NCBI GenBank assembly: GCA_946965045.2
Contig: OX337241.1
Coordinates: 3,122,671-3,186,670 of the forward strand
DNA length: 64,000 nt
Reading direction: 5' to 3'
DNA from: Epithemia pelagica
Taxonomy: Eukaryota; Bacillariophyta; Bacillariophyceae; Surirellales; Surirellaceae
This document shows positions 53,056 to 63,457 of the stretch, piece after piece. The notes beneath the pieces were generated by a model. The model searched no databases. It was not told the origin of the DNA and was given only the letters and a program-made list of their open reading frames with translations. Made by a program: the position numbers and the translations under genes. Positions within the stretch are counted from its first letter, which is position 1. Every line of letters begins with the position of its first letter.

Positions 53056-54739
53056 CTAGGGAGGAGGTGGTATCGGAGAGAGCGGTGGAGGCCAAATTGG
53101 GAGCAGCCGGCCGACATGGGAACTTGCGCGAGAACTTGACTGGGACGGGGCCGAGCCCCCTGAGACAGTGGAGGCAATCGATGTCCCCTGCGGAAGCGTA
53201 GAAATGCTATCGTGGTCCGCAGCCGCGTCATGGGGACGGACTAAACTCTGGGGAGCCACGAGTTGTATCGTCGCAGAGGAAACGGCGCCCGCCTTCGAGC
53301 AATCTAATTCAGCGTCACTGGTGTCATGGACCCAAAGGCTATAGGAGTCGGCCGGTGAGTCAACCGTCAAAGTGGTAGGATTCCAGGTTGCGCCCACGGC
53401 GCGTTCAAGAGCCTCTTGGTTAAAGTGACGGTACACCACCCGTGACAACAAAATTTCCCGATCCCTATCCTCCAAGTCCGGCTCCGCCGTGGCGACCTTC
53501 CAACGAAGGTACGGCACCAACGCCAGAATCATGGTTCTCGCTTCATCTTCTCGATCAGGGTGGAAACAGAACTGTGTCGCTCCCTCTAAATGGCTGGGAT
53601 CCACTGAGTGAAATAGGCGGTAGCCAGATTGGCTTTTGATCTCCATCAGCCGATCCCGAAGCAAAAGTCCCGAGGTATCGTCGACCACGTCTAAGTCATG
53701 CAACTCCCAAGTACGCATGTTGATCATCGATTGACAAAACTGGAGCTGCCTCAACCTTAACGCCGCAACCTTATTGCGAGTGTTGATGTTCATAAGGTCA
53801 TGTAGCGGCCACACGATGCGAAGTTTAATACCCAAGGGGAATTCCGTTGCCGACCGATCGTAGATGGTTGCGAGGCGGCGCTTGGCATCGGACTTGTGCT
53901 GGCGATCCACTTCAAAGTGGAGAGCCTTAGCGAGTTGCTCTTTAGGTATCGCTTCCGATTGTCCTGTACTGATGGTTCGCCACCGGATCCCGACTTCGTA
54001 TCCTAGTTCCGCAGACAGATGCATGCGGAGAGTGGGCACATGCATCGTCTGAGTGGAATAAAGAGCCCATCCGACTATAGAAGTCGTCTCACATTGAAGC
54101 TGCCGTGTCCAAAGCCCGTGTCTTTCGGCTTGGAACCAACTGGATAGTCCTGCCATTAACTCCGAGAACGGCTTAGTGTGTCCAAACCACACTGAGGGAT
54201 AGATGAACCCTCCTGCCGCTTTAGGAACCACGCGCGGGAAGTACTTTTTGAGCACTCCGATATCGGCTGGTATGCCAGCAGGGGACGAAATGGCTCGGAG
54301 GACACGAACACCGTTGGGCCGATCCCTGTTGTCGAGCTCGGCCCACGGGTGGACCACCAACGACGCATCCACTTCCTGAATCTTGGTCATGAGGTTGGCT
54401 AACGCGCGACGCAGTTCTTCTTCCGGATTCGTAGAGGGTGGAACATTAATGCGTAATTCGTACCGTGCTGTAACGTGGCGAGCCGGGTTCAATCGTAAAG
54501 GCCGAAGATACGGATTCACCACCTGCGTGCGGGAAATACGTGCCCGTGGTTGCGAAACGGCAGCAGCGTAGGTATGTGGTGCCGCCGCGGGGGCTGGAGA
54601 AACCGTGGTCGGCGTAGCGACCGGCTGGTTGACGAAGATATGCACCAGCGGGCCGGTGGCATTATCTCGGGCAACGGTAACAGCCTCAGCCGCATCATCA
54701 GGCGCAGGTTGGGGCGGTTCGGAGCGGGATGTTGGAGTG
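53056..54739 (-). pseudogene. LINE ORF1, C-terminal part (split by copia)
   Basis: The minus-strand frame is open from the copia boundary at 54,739 to 53,056, ~560 codons. It has a Pro/Ala-rich start, a QVVNPYLRPLRL region and a globular middle (AAGGFIYPSVWFGHTKPFSE; LWTRQLQCETTSIVG). After ~53,095 the alternative frame (TTPDQVLAQLSAVLQNVSQ, to 52,880) reads better, so a late frameshift is possible. It is probably the RNA-binding protein of the LINE; no named domain was recognised. It joins in frame to 62,631-63,457 if the copia and one copy of GAGTG are ignored. Confidence 0.75.
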
Positions 54740-55497
54740 TGTTAGGATTCCCACCGAAAACTAGGTGGCGAAACCTACAACTCATCGAATGATGCTAGTA
54801 TTTCATGGCATCCGATGACATTTTCCTAAAAGTGAGAAAAGAATGTCGGCATGCTCGCGAAACTATAAATTTGGCCACGGCATGCTCGCATTGCACGCGT
54901 TATCGGCGACCGCTCGGATATTAACTATGGCCCAACACGTGCGCGCCCAAAACTATCAAGTGCGCGCCTCTACTATCCGAGTACGCGCATCCACGATTCG
55001 ACCTAACGGTCTATGTAATCAAAGCACGAATCACGATCACGCGAGACCATATCTCTGTTCCCACAAATCCAAGAATGCAAACAGCAACGCGCCCAGGACA
55101 AGACTTATACCACGACAAAGCAAGAGCTGTTGCATCCCATACATGTTATCCATCACCCTATACATTCAATATACACCAATGCCGGTCTACTCCAACCAGT
55201 GAGGACCTATCACACCAGATCCATGGCCGTATACAAGAGCCATGACTTCGGCACCATCAACCACCTTAGTTAGTAATCGTCTCACAATCATTAATATCAC
55301 CATTTTAACACTCATCTTAAGACTAACCTCTTATCAGATGACCGACTGCCCCCACCCACGGCGGACTTCGACTTGCAACTCTTCTCTGACCCGTGGAGGA
55401 TTGTTGTGTCGGTTGGTGATTCGATTGTCGGCTCAGCGAGCCTTTTACCTATCCTACCTATCTGTCTAACCCCTGTTGAATCGAGAGAAGTTTATCA
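54740..55497 (+). repeat. 5' LTR of copia element 2
   Basis: It contains TATAAAT at 54,864-54,870 between two copies of CGGCATGCTCGC (54,847 and 54,878), and further on repeated GTGCGCGCC motifs. This is a plausible promoter region. Short frames inside (for example 54,843-55,202) occur in both LTRs and are not considered genes. Confidence 0.92.
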
Positions 55498-55535
55498 GAT
55501 TAACAGTCTCATCGTTTATTTCCGAGAAGCTTTCG

Positions 55536-56033
55536 ATGTCTCACGACGATTCCAACTTCCGCGAGCCGACTGAGTCGACTACCGACCCCGACGTGATCCG
55601 TTCCACAACCGAGCGCGAGATCGATTTCCAGTCCGTCCAACCCGTGACTGACCTTGAGGACATCCAACGACTTCTCGACCTCTTGTACCAGTGCTCGAGA
55701 CGCCGTTTCATTGTCCAAGCCCTGTTGGGCAACCCTGTGGAACCCATCCGTATTCGATTCATCTCCTTTGAACGTCCAACCAACTACTTCCACACCATCT
55801 GGATCGTCAACTCGACGACAAATCCGCTACCTACCCCGACTACTCGTCTCGACGAGTACGTCTCCTTTGTTCACGAGATCCATCTCTGCCAGGATTTCCG
55901 TGCGACTATCTACCCTCTCTTCACTCAACACGTGAACCACTTGTTGGAAGACGACGACGTTGAAGAACTAGCCACTACAGTGACCGATTCCGCATCTCGT
56001 CTTCAGTACCGAGCCGAAAGTGACCAAGAATAA
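55536..56033 (+). CDS. Extra upstream ORF (ORF0) of copia element 2
   Basis: Encodes 165 residues starting MSHDDSNFREPTE, just inside the 5' LTR and before gag. The composition is acidic at both ends (REIDFQSVQPVTDLEDIQ; LLEDDDVEELATTV) with a mixed alpha/beta-looking middle (IRIRFISFERPTNYFHTIWI). It has no stop or shift, whereas gag and pol in the same element are broken. An ORF before gag is unusual for Ty1/copia. No domain was recognised and the role is unknown. Confidence 0.55.
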   Translation: MSHDDSNFREPTESTTDPDVIRSTTEREIDFQSVQPVTDLEDIQRLLDLLYQCSRRRFIVQALLGNPVEPIRIRFISFERPTNYFHTIWIVNSTTNPLPTPTTRLDEYVSFVHEIHLCQDFRATIYPLFTQHVNHLLEDDDVEELATTVTDSASRLQYRAESDQE

Positions 56034-56082
56034 GTAACTTTAAGTAGTTTCTAAAACAAACCAGACACAAAACCAAGTCCCG

Positions 56083-56142
56083 CACATCCGGGTTCCAAGC
56101 ACATCACACATCCGGGTACCTACATGCGTGTCACATCCGGGT
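56083..56142 (+). repeat. Three copies of CACATCCGGGT between ORF0 and gag
   Basis: The 11-base motif occurs at 56,083-56,093, 56,107-56,117 and 56,132-56,142, spaced 24 and 25 bases apart, in the leader before gag. It may be a protein- or RNA-binding site such as a packaging signal; this is inference from regular spacing. Confidence 0.6.
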
Positions 56143-56225
56143 TCTTTTCACACCGGTTAAATAAAATTCTCGCAAGGACATCACGCTACACACTGTGATA
56201 ACAGCTGAACCATAAAAGTACTATC

Positions 56226-57182
56226 ATGGAAGCGACACCTCCCAAGACACCGTTTACTCCTCCTGAGGACAAGTCAAGTCATATAACCAACCAAGATCTC
56301 TTCGACCATATAACTAAAGGCATCTTTGGTTGTAATGATGAACGAGCCCAATCACTTCAAAAGTGGATGCGACATCATGGTTTTGAACATATCCTTCATG
56401 TCCTCGACCATGTTGCAACTGATCCCGAGGAGACACTCAAGGATCTCATGCAATACAAGGTTGGAAAACAAGTCAACGACCTACAGACAAGTACAAGATT
56501 ACAACTCAAACTAATGGCATATTGGTTACTACAACAACGGCAACTCCAACATGGAAAACTACCCCGTGCTACATTGATGAACCTCACGAGGGACCAATAT
56601 GACGATTGGAGGATCAACACCGACTTTACCAAGTCTGGTATGAACCAAGACCCATTTTCTCCTCTGAAATCACCTGCACACTCCGTATCATCCCGATCTC
56701 CCACTACATCCTCTACAACATCTCAATCCATGTAAGATCTCTCTGCTTTCAAGAAAGGAACCAAAAGAGATGCAACAGCATTTGAATCATTCAAAGACGA
56801 ACGATACTTTGATTCGTTTTGGCGTGTATTCAAATCAACTGCGAAAGCACAAGGATTGTCGAATGTTCTTGATTTCGATTACAAGGTACCCAAGGATGAC
56901 GAATGCGCAGAGTTACTTTTCCGAGAACAACAAGTCTTTGTCTATTCTGTACTTGTACGTATTATCCAAACCGACCAAGGAAGAGCATATGTTCGAGAAC
57001 ATGAACATGATGAAGATGCAAGAGCCGTCTTGAAGAAACTCCATGTTCTACACACTGAATCTGATCTAGCTAAGCGAGAAGTGTTACGCCTAACAAGCTA
57101 CATTTCGAATCTTCGACTGGGTGACTCTTGCAACTCGTCAGTTTCTCCTACATTTTCAAGAACAGCTACGACTTCTGGATAA
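56226..57182 (+). pseudogene. gag of copia element 2, with a nonsense codon and a frameshift
   Basis: The first part (MEATPPKTPFTPPEDKSSH...) runs 169 codons to TAA at 56,733-56,735. The same frame continues DLSAFKKGTKRDATAFESFK and FREQQVFVYSVLVRIIQTDQ to ~57,125. There the better frame shifts to the long pol frame (TRQFLLHFQEQLRLLDNLVP). The capsid-like part is thus split in three. The lesions would prevent a normal particle protein. Confidence 0.75.
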
Positions 57183-59913
57183 CCTTGTACCACTGTCGGA
57201 TCGTATCCATGACCATACAAGGATGACCTTCCTTATGCAAGCTGTTGAAAAGGTACCTGATTTAAGACGAGTCAAGATCTTGGATAACGTTGTCAACACA
57301 AAATCTGGAGCCAAGTCTCTCTGTTATCAATCATATTTCTGCCTGCTTCTTGATGCTGCTTTTGACCATGACCAAGCTACCCGAACTTCTGCGTCTAACC
57401 GCCGTCGTCATGTAAAGCAACATGAATTTCAGTTGGATGAACCTTTTGAACCAGTGGAGCCCCCTGACTACCAGATCAACAACACGAATATCCAATCCGA
57501 AAAGTCCCCAACTTCGTCGAAAATCAGCCTTCCAAGAGATGTATGGTTTAAACTCTCTGAAGAGGATCGGCAAATCATTGTCGACTTCAATAAATCCGTC
57601 CAAGATTCCCCGACAACTCCACGCAAGGTCCAAACACATTCTCTTGACATTGATCCTGAACCGGACCCTGATCCTGATGCCAACAACATTGGTGATACCC
57701 ATCAAGATGCACCAGAACAAGATCCATTCGATACATCCTCTGATCCGGTTACCCATTTAGTACACCAGGCTATTGCATCGACAGATATCAATCATCCAGC
57801 ATCTGACCTCAGCAACATCTTGTCAACTTCTACGACAAAGTCAAGTCCTAAAGTCAAGTTCAAGTCTTCTGCTGATCACAAGCAAAAGGTTCATATGTCA
57901 CAATATCTATTCTCCCACAAATCCACCTTTTCTGGTAATCAACTCATCAATCGAGGTGCCACTGGAGGCCTTGCAGGATCTGACATGCGCATCCTTGCCA
58001 AAACCGGACGTCATATTACCATCGTAGGTATTGACAATCATGAATTGACTGGCCTTCCAGTTGTTACCTGTGCTGCCAAGTTTGATACAAGTGATGGACC
58101 CATTATTGGTATCTTCAATGAGTATGCCCACTATGGAAAGGGTTTATCTATCCATGCCCCAGCGCAATTTGAACATTTCGGCCTATCTGTCGACGAACGA
58201 TCCGTCAAGGTTGATGGCAAACAACGCATAACTACCCTTGATGGACGTGCATTGCCCTTACGAATCAAGGATGGCCTTGCATACATTCAATCTCTGGGAA
58301 TCCCTTCTGATGACGATATGGATAAATATCCGCATATTGTGTTCACTTCACCCCATATCTGGGATCCTTCTGTACTTGACCATACCCATCCAGACCCCCA
58401 TCAAGACCCTGCACCGAACTGGACATCTGTGGAGACTGATGGTAGTATGGAAACGTACCCCTATGACCAATATGGGGAGTATACCGATCGCGTTGTATGC
58501 ACTTTGAATCTCCTCCTTGATCTCCCATATGATCATGGCCCCGATACACCTTCCTTCTTTTCCATCTATGCTGATCAAGATGGCAACGACCCCACACTTC
58601 ATGCGTCTGTCCACAAACTCTACAAGGAACAATACGACTGGAAGAAATTTCGCCCTTTCTATGGGTGGCAATCGGAAGACGTAATCGCCGATACGTTCAA
58701 GCATACAACTCGTCATGGACACATTTCCTTTGACCAGGATACCTTGAAGAAACATTTTAAGGCCCGGAATCCTATCCTTAACCTACCACGACGGCATGAA
58801 CCCGTTGCCACTGACTCCATCTTCTCCGACACCCCGGCTGTTAACCATGGTGGCAAGATTGCTCAGATTTTTGTTGGTCGTGATACTTTGGTTACTGACA
58901 TTTATGGTATCAAGTCTACCAAGCAATTCGTCAATACCCTCCAGGATAACATTCGTACACGTGGTGTCATGGAGACTTTGATCAGTGATGGTGGTTCGTC
59001 ACTTATTTCCCACAAGGTCAAAGATATTCTTTGCACCCTTCTGATTGGTGAATACCGTTCCGAGCCCTATCATCAACACCAGAACAAAGCTGAGAACCGC
59101 TACCAGACCGTTAAGCGTATGACCAATGCTATCATGAATGCCTCTGGTTGCCCTGCTTCTGCATGGTTACTTTGTTTAGAATATGTGTGTGACCTCCTCA
59201 ATCACACTTCCTCTCCCACCCACTCTGGCCGCACCCCTCTTGAGGCTCTTACCGGTACCCCACCCGACATTACCCATCTCCTTTTCTTTCCTTTCTGGGA
59301 TGAGGTCTACTATCGTGTCGACCCTTCTGAACCTACCTCCGGTTCTTACCCTTCGTCTCCCGACGAGAAGCTTGGCCACTGGGTTGGTTTTGCCCACCAT
59401 GTTGGTGATGCCTTTACTTGGAAGATCCTCACTGCCGACAACGTCATCATCTCCCGTTCCGCTGTCCGTCGCGTTGCCTCCACTACCCCCAACCTTCGTG
59501 TGGATATCTCTTCAGGGGAGGAGTCGCCGCATAAACCCACTGACAAGCAAGGTGACACTGTCTTTATTCGCAGCAGAAGTGAAGACCCATCCACACCTAT
59601 GCCAACAATTGACTACGACGATTTAGTTGGACGCACATTCCTTTGTGACACTGAAGAGAATGGGGAGCGCCACCGAGCACGAGTAATCAAACGAGTTGTC
59701 GACCTGGAACAAGATGCAACCAAACAAGAAGATCGACTCAAATATATCTTTCGCAAGTCTAACTCCAATGTTGATGAGATGATCTCCTACAACCAGCTCA
59801 TGGAATACATTGAAAGGGATAATCAAGCCCAAACGACAGGGGATAGTCTCTTCCGATTCAGAGACGTTATTGCACACCAAGGACCTTTGAACTCAAGCGA
59901 CCCAGACTATTGA
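57121..59913 (+). pseudogene. gag C-terminus, protease and integrase of copia element 2
   Basis: A 930-codon open frame. The C-terminal end of gag is followed by an acidic linker. The presumed protease site INRGATGGLAGSD has Asn (codon 57,949-57,951) where related elements have Asp-Arg-Gly-Ala, so catalysis is doubtful. The integrase core carries ATDSIFSD, LISDGGS and KAENRYQ (the D, D and E). The frame ends at TGA 59,911-59,913, one base out of register with the reverse transcriptase frame that begins DWETGETTYEPLSLIA. Confidence 0.8.
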
Positions 59914-61582
59914 TTGGGAGACTGGGGAGACGACATACGAACCTCTATCTCTTATTGCAAATGATGACCCCATCACAGTCGCCATCTATGCCAAGAAAAA
60001 TGGTTTGCTGGATCTACCTGGATGGAAACATCTCAAGCGATACGTCAAGACAAGCAAAAGACTCATTCGAGCAGCTAAACAATCCAGGATCAAACAAGTT
60101 TGTCGCTCTATCAAGTACAAGTTTGGTTTCCAAGTACCTCGCACCTATGAAGAAGCAGTGGAACTAGACAAGCAATTTGGGAACACGAAATAGCAAGACG
60201 CAACAGAATTGGAACTCTCACAGATCCAATCGTATAACACTTTCAAGGACCATGGAAAAGCCAAGTTCATTAATGGGAAATTGGCCAATGCATCAGAAGG
60301 ATATCATAAGATAAGAGTACATCTGGTCTTTGATGTAAAGCATGACGGAAGGCACAAGGCACGACTTGTCGCAGATGGACATCTCACCAAGGAACCCGTT
60401 GAGACCATCTATTCAGGGGTTGTCTCCATTCGCAACCTTCGCATTGCCATATTTCTTGGAACCATGAACGACATGGAAATATGGGGAGCAGATATTGGGA
60501 ACGCATACCTAGAAGCATTGACAGGAGAGAAGATTTTCATCATTGCAGGACCAGAGTTCAAGGAGTTAGAAGGACATATCTTGATCATCTACAAGGCATT
60601 ATATGGTCTCAAATTCTCAGGTGCTCGCTGGCATGACAAACTGTTTGATGTCCTCATTGATATGGGATTTTCTCCAAGCAAGGCTGACCCTGATATTTGG
60701 ATGAAGAAGGCTCCTGGAGAAGACTGTTATGAATATATCGCTGTATATGTTGATGACTTAGCTATCGTTGCCATGGACCCTGAAGCTGTCTGCAAGATCT
60801 TTACAGAAAAATACAACTTCAAACTCAAAGGAGACGGACCTATCGAGTATCATTTGGGGTGTCGTTATACCAAAGATCCAGACGGTACACTTGTGTCTGA
60901 CCCACGAAGGTACATCGAGAAGATGATGGATACCTATGAAAGATTGTTCAATGAGAAACCCAAGAAAGCAAAGCCGCCAGTCATTGCTAACGATCATCCT
61001 GAACTCGATGACTCTGAGCTCTTAGATGAAGAAGGGACCCAGCATTTCCAGACTCTTATTGGACAACTGCAATGGCTAATTACCATTGGCCGTTTTGATG
61101 TCTTTCCTGCTACCATGACTCTATCAAGGTTCAGAGCTGCTCCAAGGATTGGTCATTTGAAGCGAGCCAAACGCATCTATGGATACCTCATGTCATTTCC
61201 TGATGGGTCTATCAGATTCCGCACTGGGGAGCCAGATTTATCAGCTTTACCTATCCAAGAATACGATTGGAGTCGTACCGCATACATGGACGCCAAGGAA
61301 CGTATCCCTGAGGACTGTCCAACCCCACTTGGGCGTTTTGTGACAACCATACATTATGTCGACGCAAATCTCATGCATGATATGGTTACTGGGAAAGCAG
61401 TTACAGTCATCCTGCATTTTGTAAACGGTACACCCGTGGACTGGTACAGTAAGCGACAAGCGACAGTGGAGACAGCCACGTATGGATCTGAATTTGTTGC
61501 CGCAAGGACTGCAGTTGATCAGATCACGGAGCTACGCCTTACACTCCGATACTTGGGAGTCCCTCTGCGAGAGAAGAGTTAA
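59912..61582 (+). pseudogene. Reverse transcriptase and RNase H start of copia element 2
   Basis: The frame starts in the connection region (YEPLSLIANDDPITVAIYAK). It is interrupted by TAG at 60,191-60,193, in place of the usual Trp after GNTK. It then gives a reverse transcriptase with RLVADGHLTK, WGADIGNAYLEA and the catalytic VYVDDLAIV. RNase H begins near YVDANLMHD and SEFVAART. TAA at 61,580-61,582 cuts RNase H before its GDNRS motif. Confidence 0.8.
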
Positions 61583-61873
61583 ATGTTTGGAGATAACCGC
61601 TCTGTCGTTATCAATAGCACCGCACCACACTCAATCATCTCCAAGAGGCACCATCTCCTATCCTATCACCGAGTCCGTGAAGCTATCGCTGCAAAGTACG
61701 TCGCATTCTACTGGAAAGATGGAAAGACAAACCCAGCTGATATTCTCAGTAAACATTGGGAATTCGCCGCAGTTTGGCCCATGCTCAGATCTTTGTTATT
61801 CTGGAGAGGAAAAATCCAGGAAAGTGATGAGGGAATTGACAATCCTCATTCGACGAATTGTGGGGAGTGTTAG
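61583..61873 (+). pseudogene. RNase H end of copia element 2
   Basis: In frame with the preceding part after the TAA: MFGDNRSVVINSTAPHS, the H..H region (KRHHLLSYHRVREAIAAKYV) and NPADILSKHW, the usual copia end. The stretch TGGGGAG at 61,861-61,867 just before the LTR is the polypurine tract. Confidence 0.8.
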
Positions 61874-62625
61874 GATTCCCACCGAAAACTAGGTGGCGAA
61901 ACCTACAACTCATCGAATGATGCTAGTATTTCATGGCATCCGATGACATTTTCCTAAAAGTGAGAAAAGAATGTCGGCATGCTCGCGAAACTATAAATTT
62001 GGCCACGGCATGCTCGCATTGCACGCGTTATCGGCGACCGCTCGGATATTAACTATGGCCCAACACGTGCGCGCCCAAAACTATCAAGTGCGCGCCTCTA
62101 CTATCCGAGTACGCGCATCCACGATTCGACCTAACGGTCTATGTAATCAAAGCACGAATCACGATCACGCGAGACCATATCTCTGTTCCCACAAATCCAA
62201 GAATGCAAACAGCAACGCGCCCAGGACAAGACTTATACCACGACAAAGCAAGAGCTGTTGCATCCCATACATGTTATCCATCACCCTATACATTCAATAT
62301 ACACCAATGCCGGTCTACTCCAACCAGTGAGGACCTATCACACCAGATCCATGGCCGTATACAAGAGCCATGACTTCGGCACCATCAACCACCTTAGTCA
62401 GTAATCGTCTCACAATCATTAATATCACCATTTTAACACTCATCTTAAGACTAACCTCTTATCAGTGGACCGACTGCCCCCACCCACGGCGGACTTTGAC
62501 TTGCAACTCTTCTCTGACCCGTGGAGGATTGTTGTATCGGTTGGTGATTCGATTGTCGGCTCAGCGAGCCTTTTACCTATCCTACCTATCTGTCTAACCC
62601 CTGTTGAATCGAGAGAAGTTTATCA
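61868..62625 (+). repeat. 3' LTR of copia element 2
   Basis: It matches the 5' LTR over 758 bases with five differences seen by eye: one near 62,399, two at 62,466-62,467, and one each near 62,500 and 62,537. It ends ATCA and is followed by GAGTG. Confidence 0.92.
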
Positions 62626-62630
62626 GAGTG

Positions 62631-63457
62631 TTATCCGTTCGTGGAGGGGCCGGGTGCTCTGCTGGAAGGGCCTGATTCTGCCGGGCCAAGTCCTCAATTT
62701 CCGCATTCAGAGTCGTCGTAAATCCTCGTTGGGGGGACTCCACCGATGTCTGAGCAACCTGAACTGCCCCAGGGGGAGCATCCGCTGGAGTGGGTTGTGG
62801 AACCGCATCAGGGGGACCATGGTGGTGAGGTGGATTGGCCTCGGGGGAGGCGTCGGCTACGGGAGGTACCGCCCTCGGCACCAAAACATCCACCATAGGG
62901 ACGTCCTCATCCAAGGGTTCGGCCACCGGAGAACGTGGGGCCCGGCGATTGGACTGACGATTATGTCGGCGACGAGGAGACGACGCGGGAAGATCCGACT
63001 CGTTCACATTGTTAGCACGACCGCCACGACCGCGTTGAGTGTCCAGGGGAGGTCGGCCGTTGTTACGGCCTCGTCCTCGACCAGCTGGAGCCCGTCCACG
63101 TCCTCGGCCCCGTCCGCCCGAACTCCCTCGGGAGGACGGAACGCTAGTCCAATCCGACGCCGTGTCAGAGCTAGTATTGGGCAATGTCACCTGATCCGGA
63201 GAACGGTGCGCCGTCATGGTGGTTGGGCCTCGGCCTGACGACCGAGCGGAGCGGGAAGTAAGGGACCCCGCCGAGGTGCTAGCCGCCGTCGTAGTCTCCG
63301 CTTGGGAGTCCGTCGTTGGATGATTCACTCGAGGCGTTCCAGAAACCGCTACACCATGACCGCGTCCTTGATCCGCCGACTGAAAGAACTGGGTCACTCG
63401 GGCTTGATTGCCATGGGAAGGCGTCGACGTAGCGGAAGCTGCCGCAGGAGGCCTAGA
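62631..63457 (-). pseudogene. LINE ORF1, N-terminal part, truncated by the telomere
   Basis: The minus-strand frame has low-complexity Pro/Arg/Ser-rich content (RGRGRGRAPAGRGRGRNNG, RGRGGRANNVNESD), like the disordered, basic N-termini of nucleic-acid-binding ORF1 proteins. No ATG start is seen. The frame stays open into the telomere repeat, where it would read Pro-Asn repeatedly, so the true 5' end of the LINE is missing. It is in frame with 54,739-53,056 once the copia is ignored. Confidence 0.7.

Larger units (their letters stand above)
54740..62625 (+). mobile_element. Ty1/copia LTR retrotransposon nested in the LINE (element 2)
   Basis: Direct repeats of 758 bp (54,740-55,497 and 61,868-62,625, constant offset 7,128) start TGTT and end ATCA. 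The 5-bp target duplication GAGTG stands at 54,735-54,739 and 62,626-62,630. The LINE ORF1 reading frame is continuous across the empty site, which fixes the insertion as later than the LINE. Five differences between the LTRs were counted by eye. The internal order (ORF0, gag, protease, integrase, reverse transcriptase, RNase H) is Ty1/copia. Unlike element 1, gag-pol is broken at five places. Confidence 0.94.
46873..63457 (-). mobile_element. LINE-type retrotransposon at the chromosome end, interrupted by a nested copia
   Basis: Reading on the minus strand from the telomere: 5'-truncated ORF1 (63,457-62,631, then 54,739-53,056), ORF2 with endonuclease, reverse transcriptase, RNase H and zinc knuckle (52,929-47,444), and a 3' region to 46,873. 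Without the nested copia it is ~8.7 kb. The 3' end shows no poly(A) but ends in two copies of TTGTAT. The element is visibly more G+C-rich than the kelch array. It has a nonsense codon, a frameshift and the copia insertion, so it is inactive. Its 5' side abuts the telomere repeats without intervening host DNA. Confidence 0.88.

Noticed and set aside
54843-55202. 119-codon ORF, repeated identically at 61,971-62,330
   Set aside because: It lies wholly within the LTR copies. Its identity follows from LTR identity, and there is no protein-like composition or domain.
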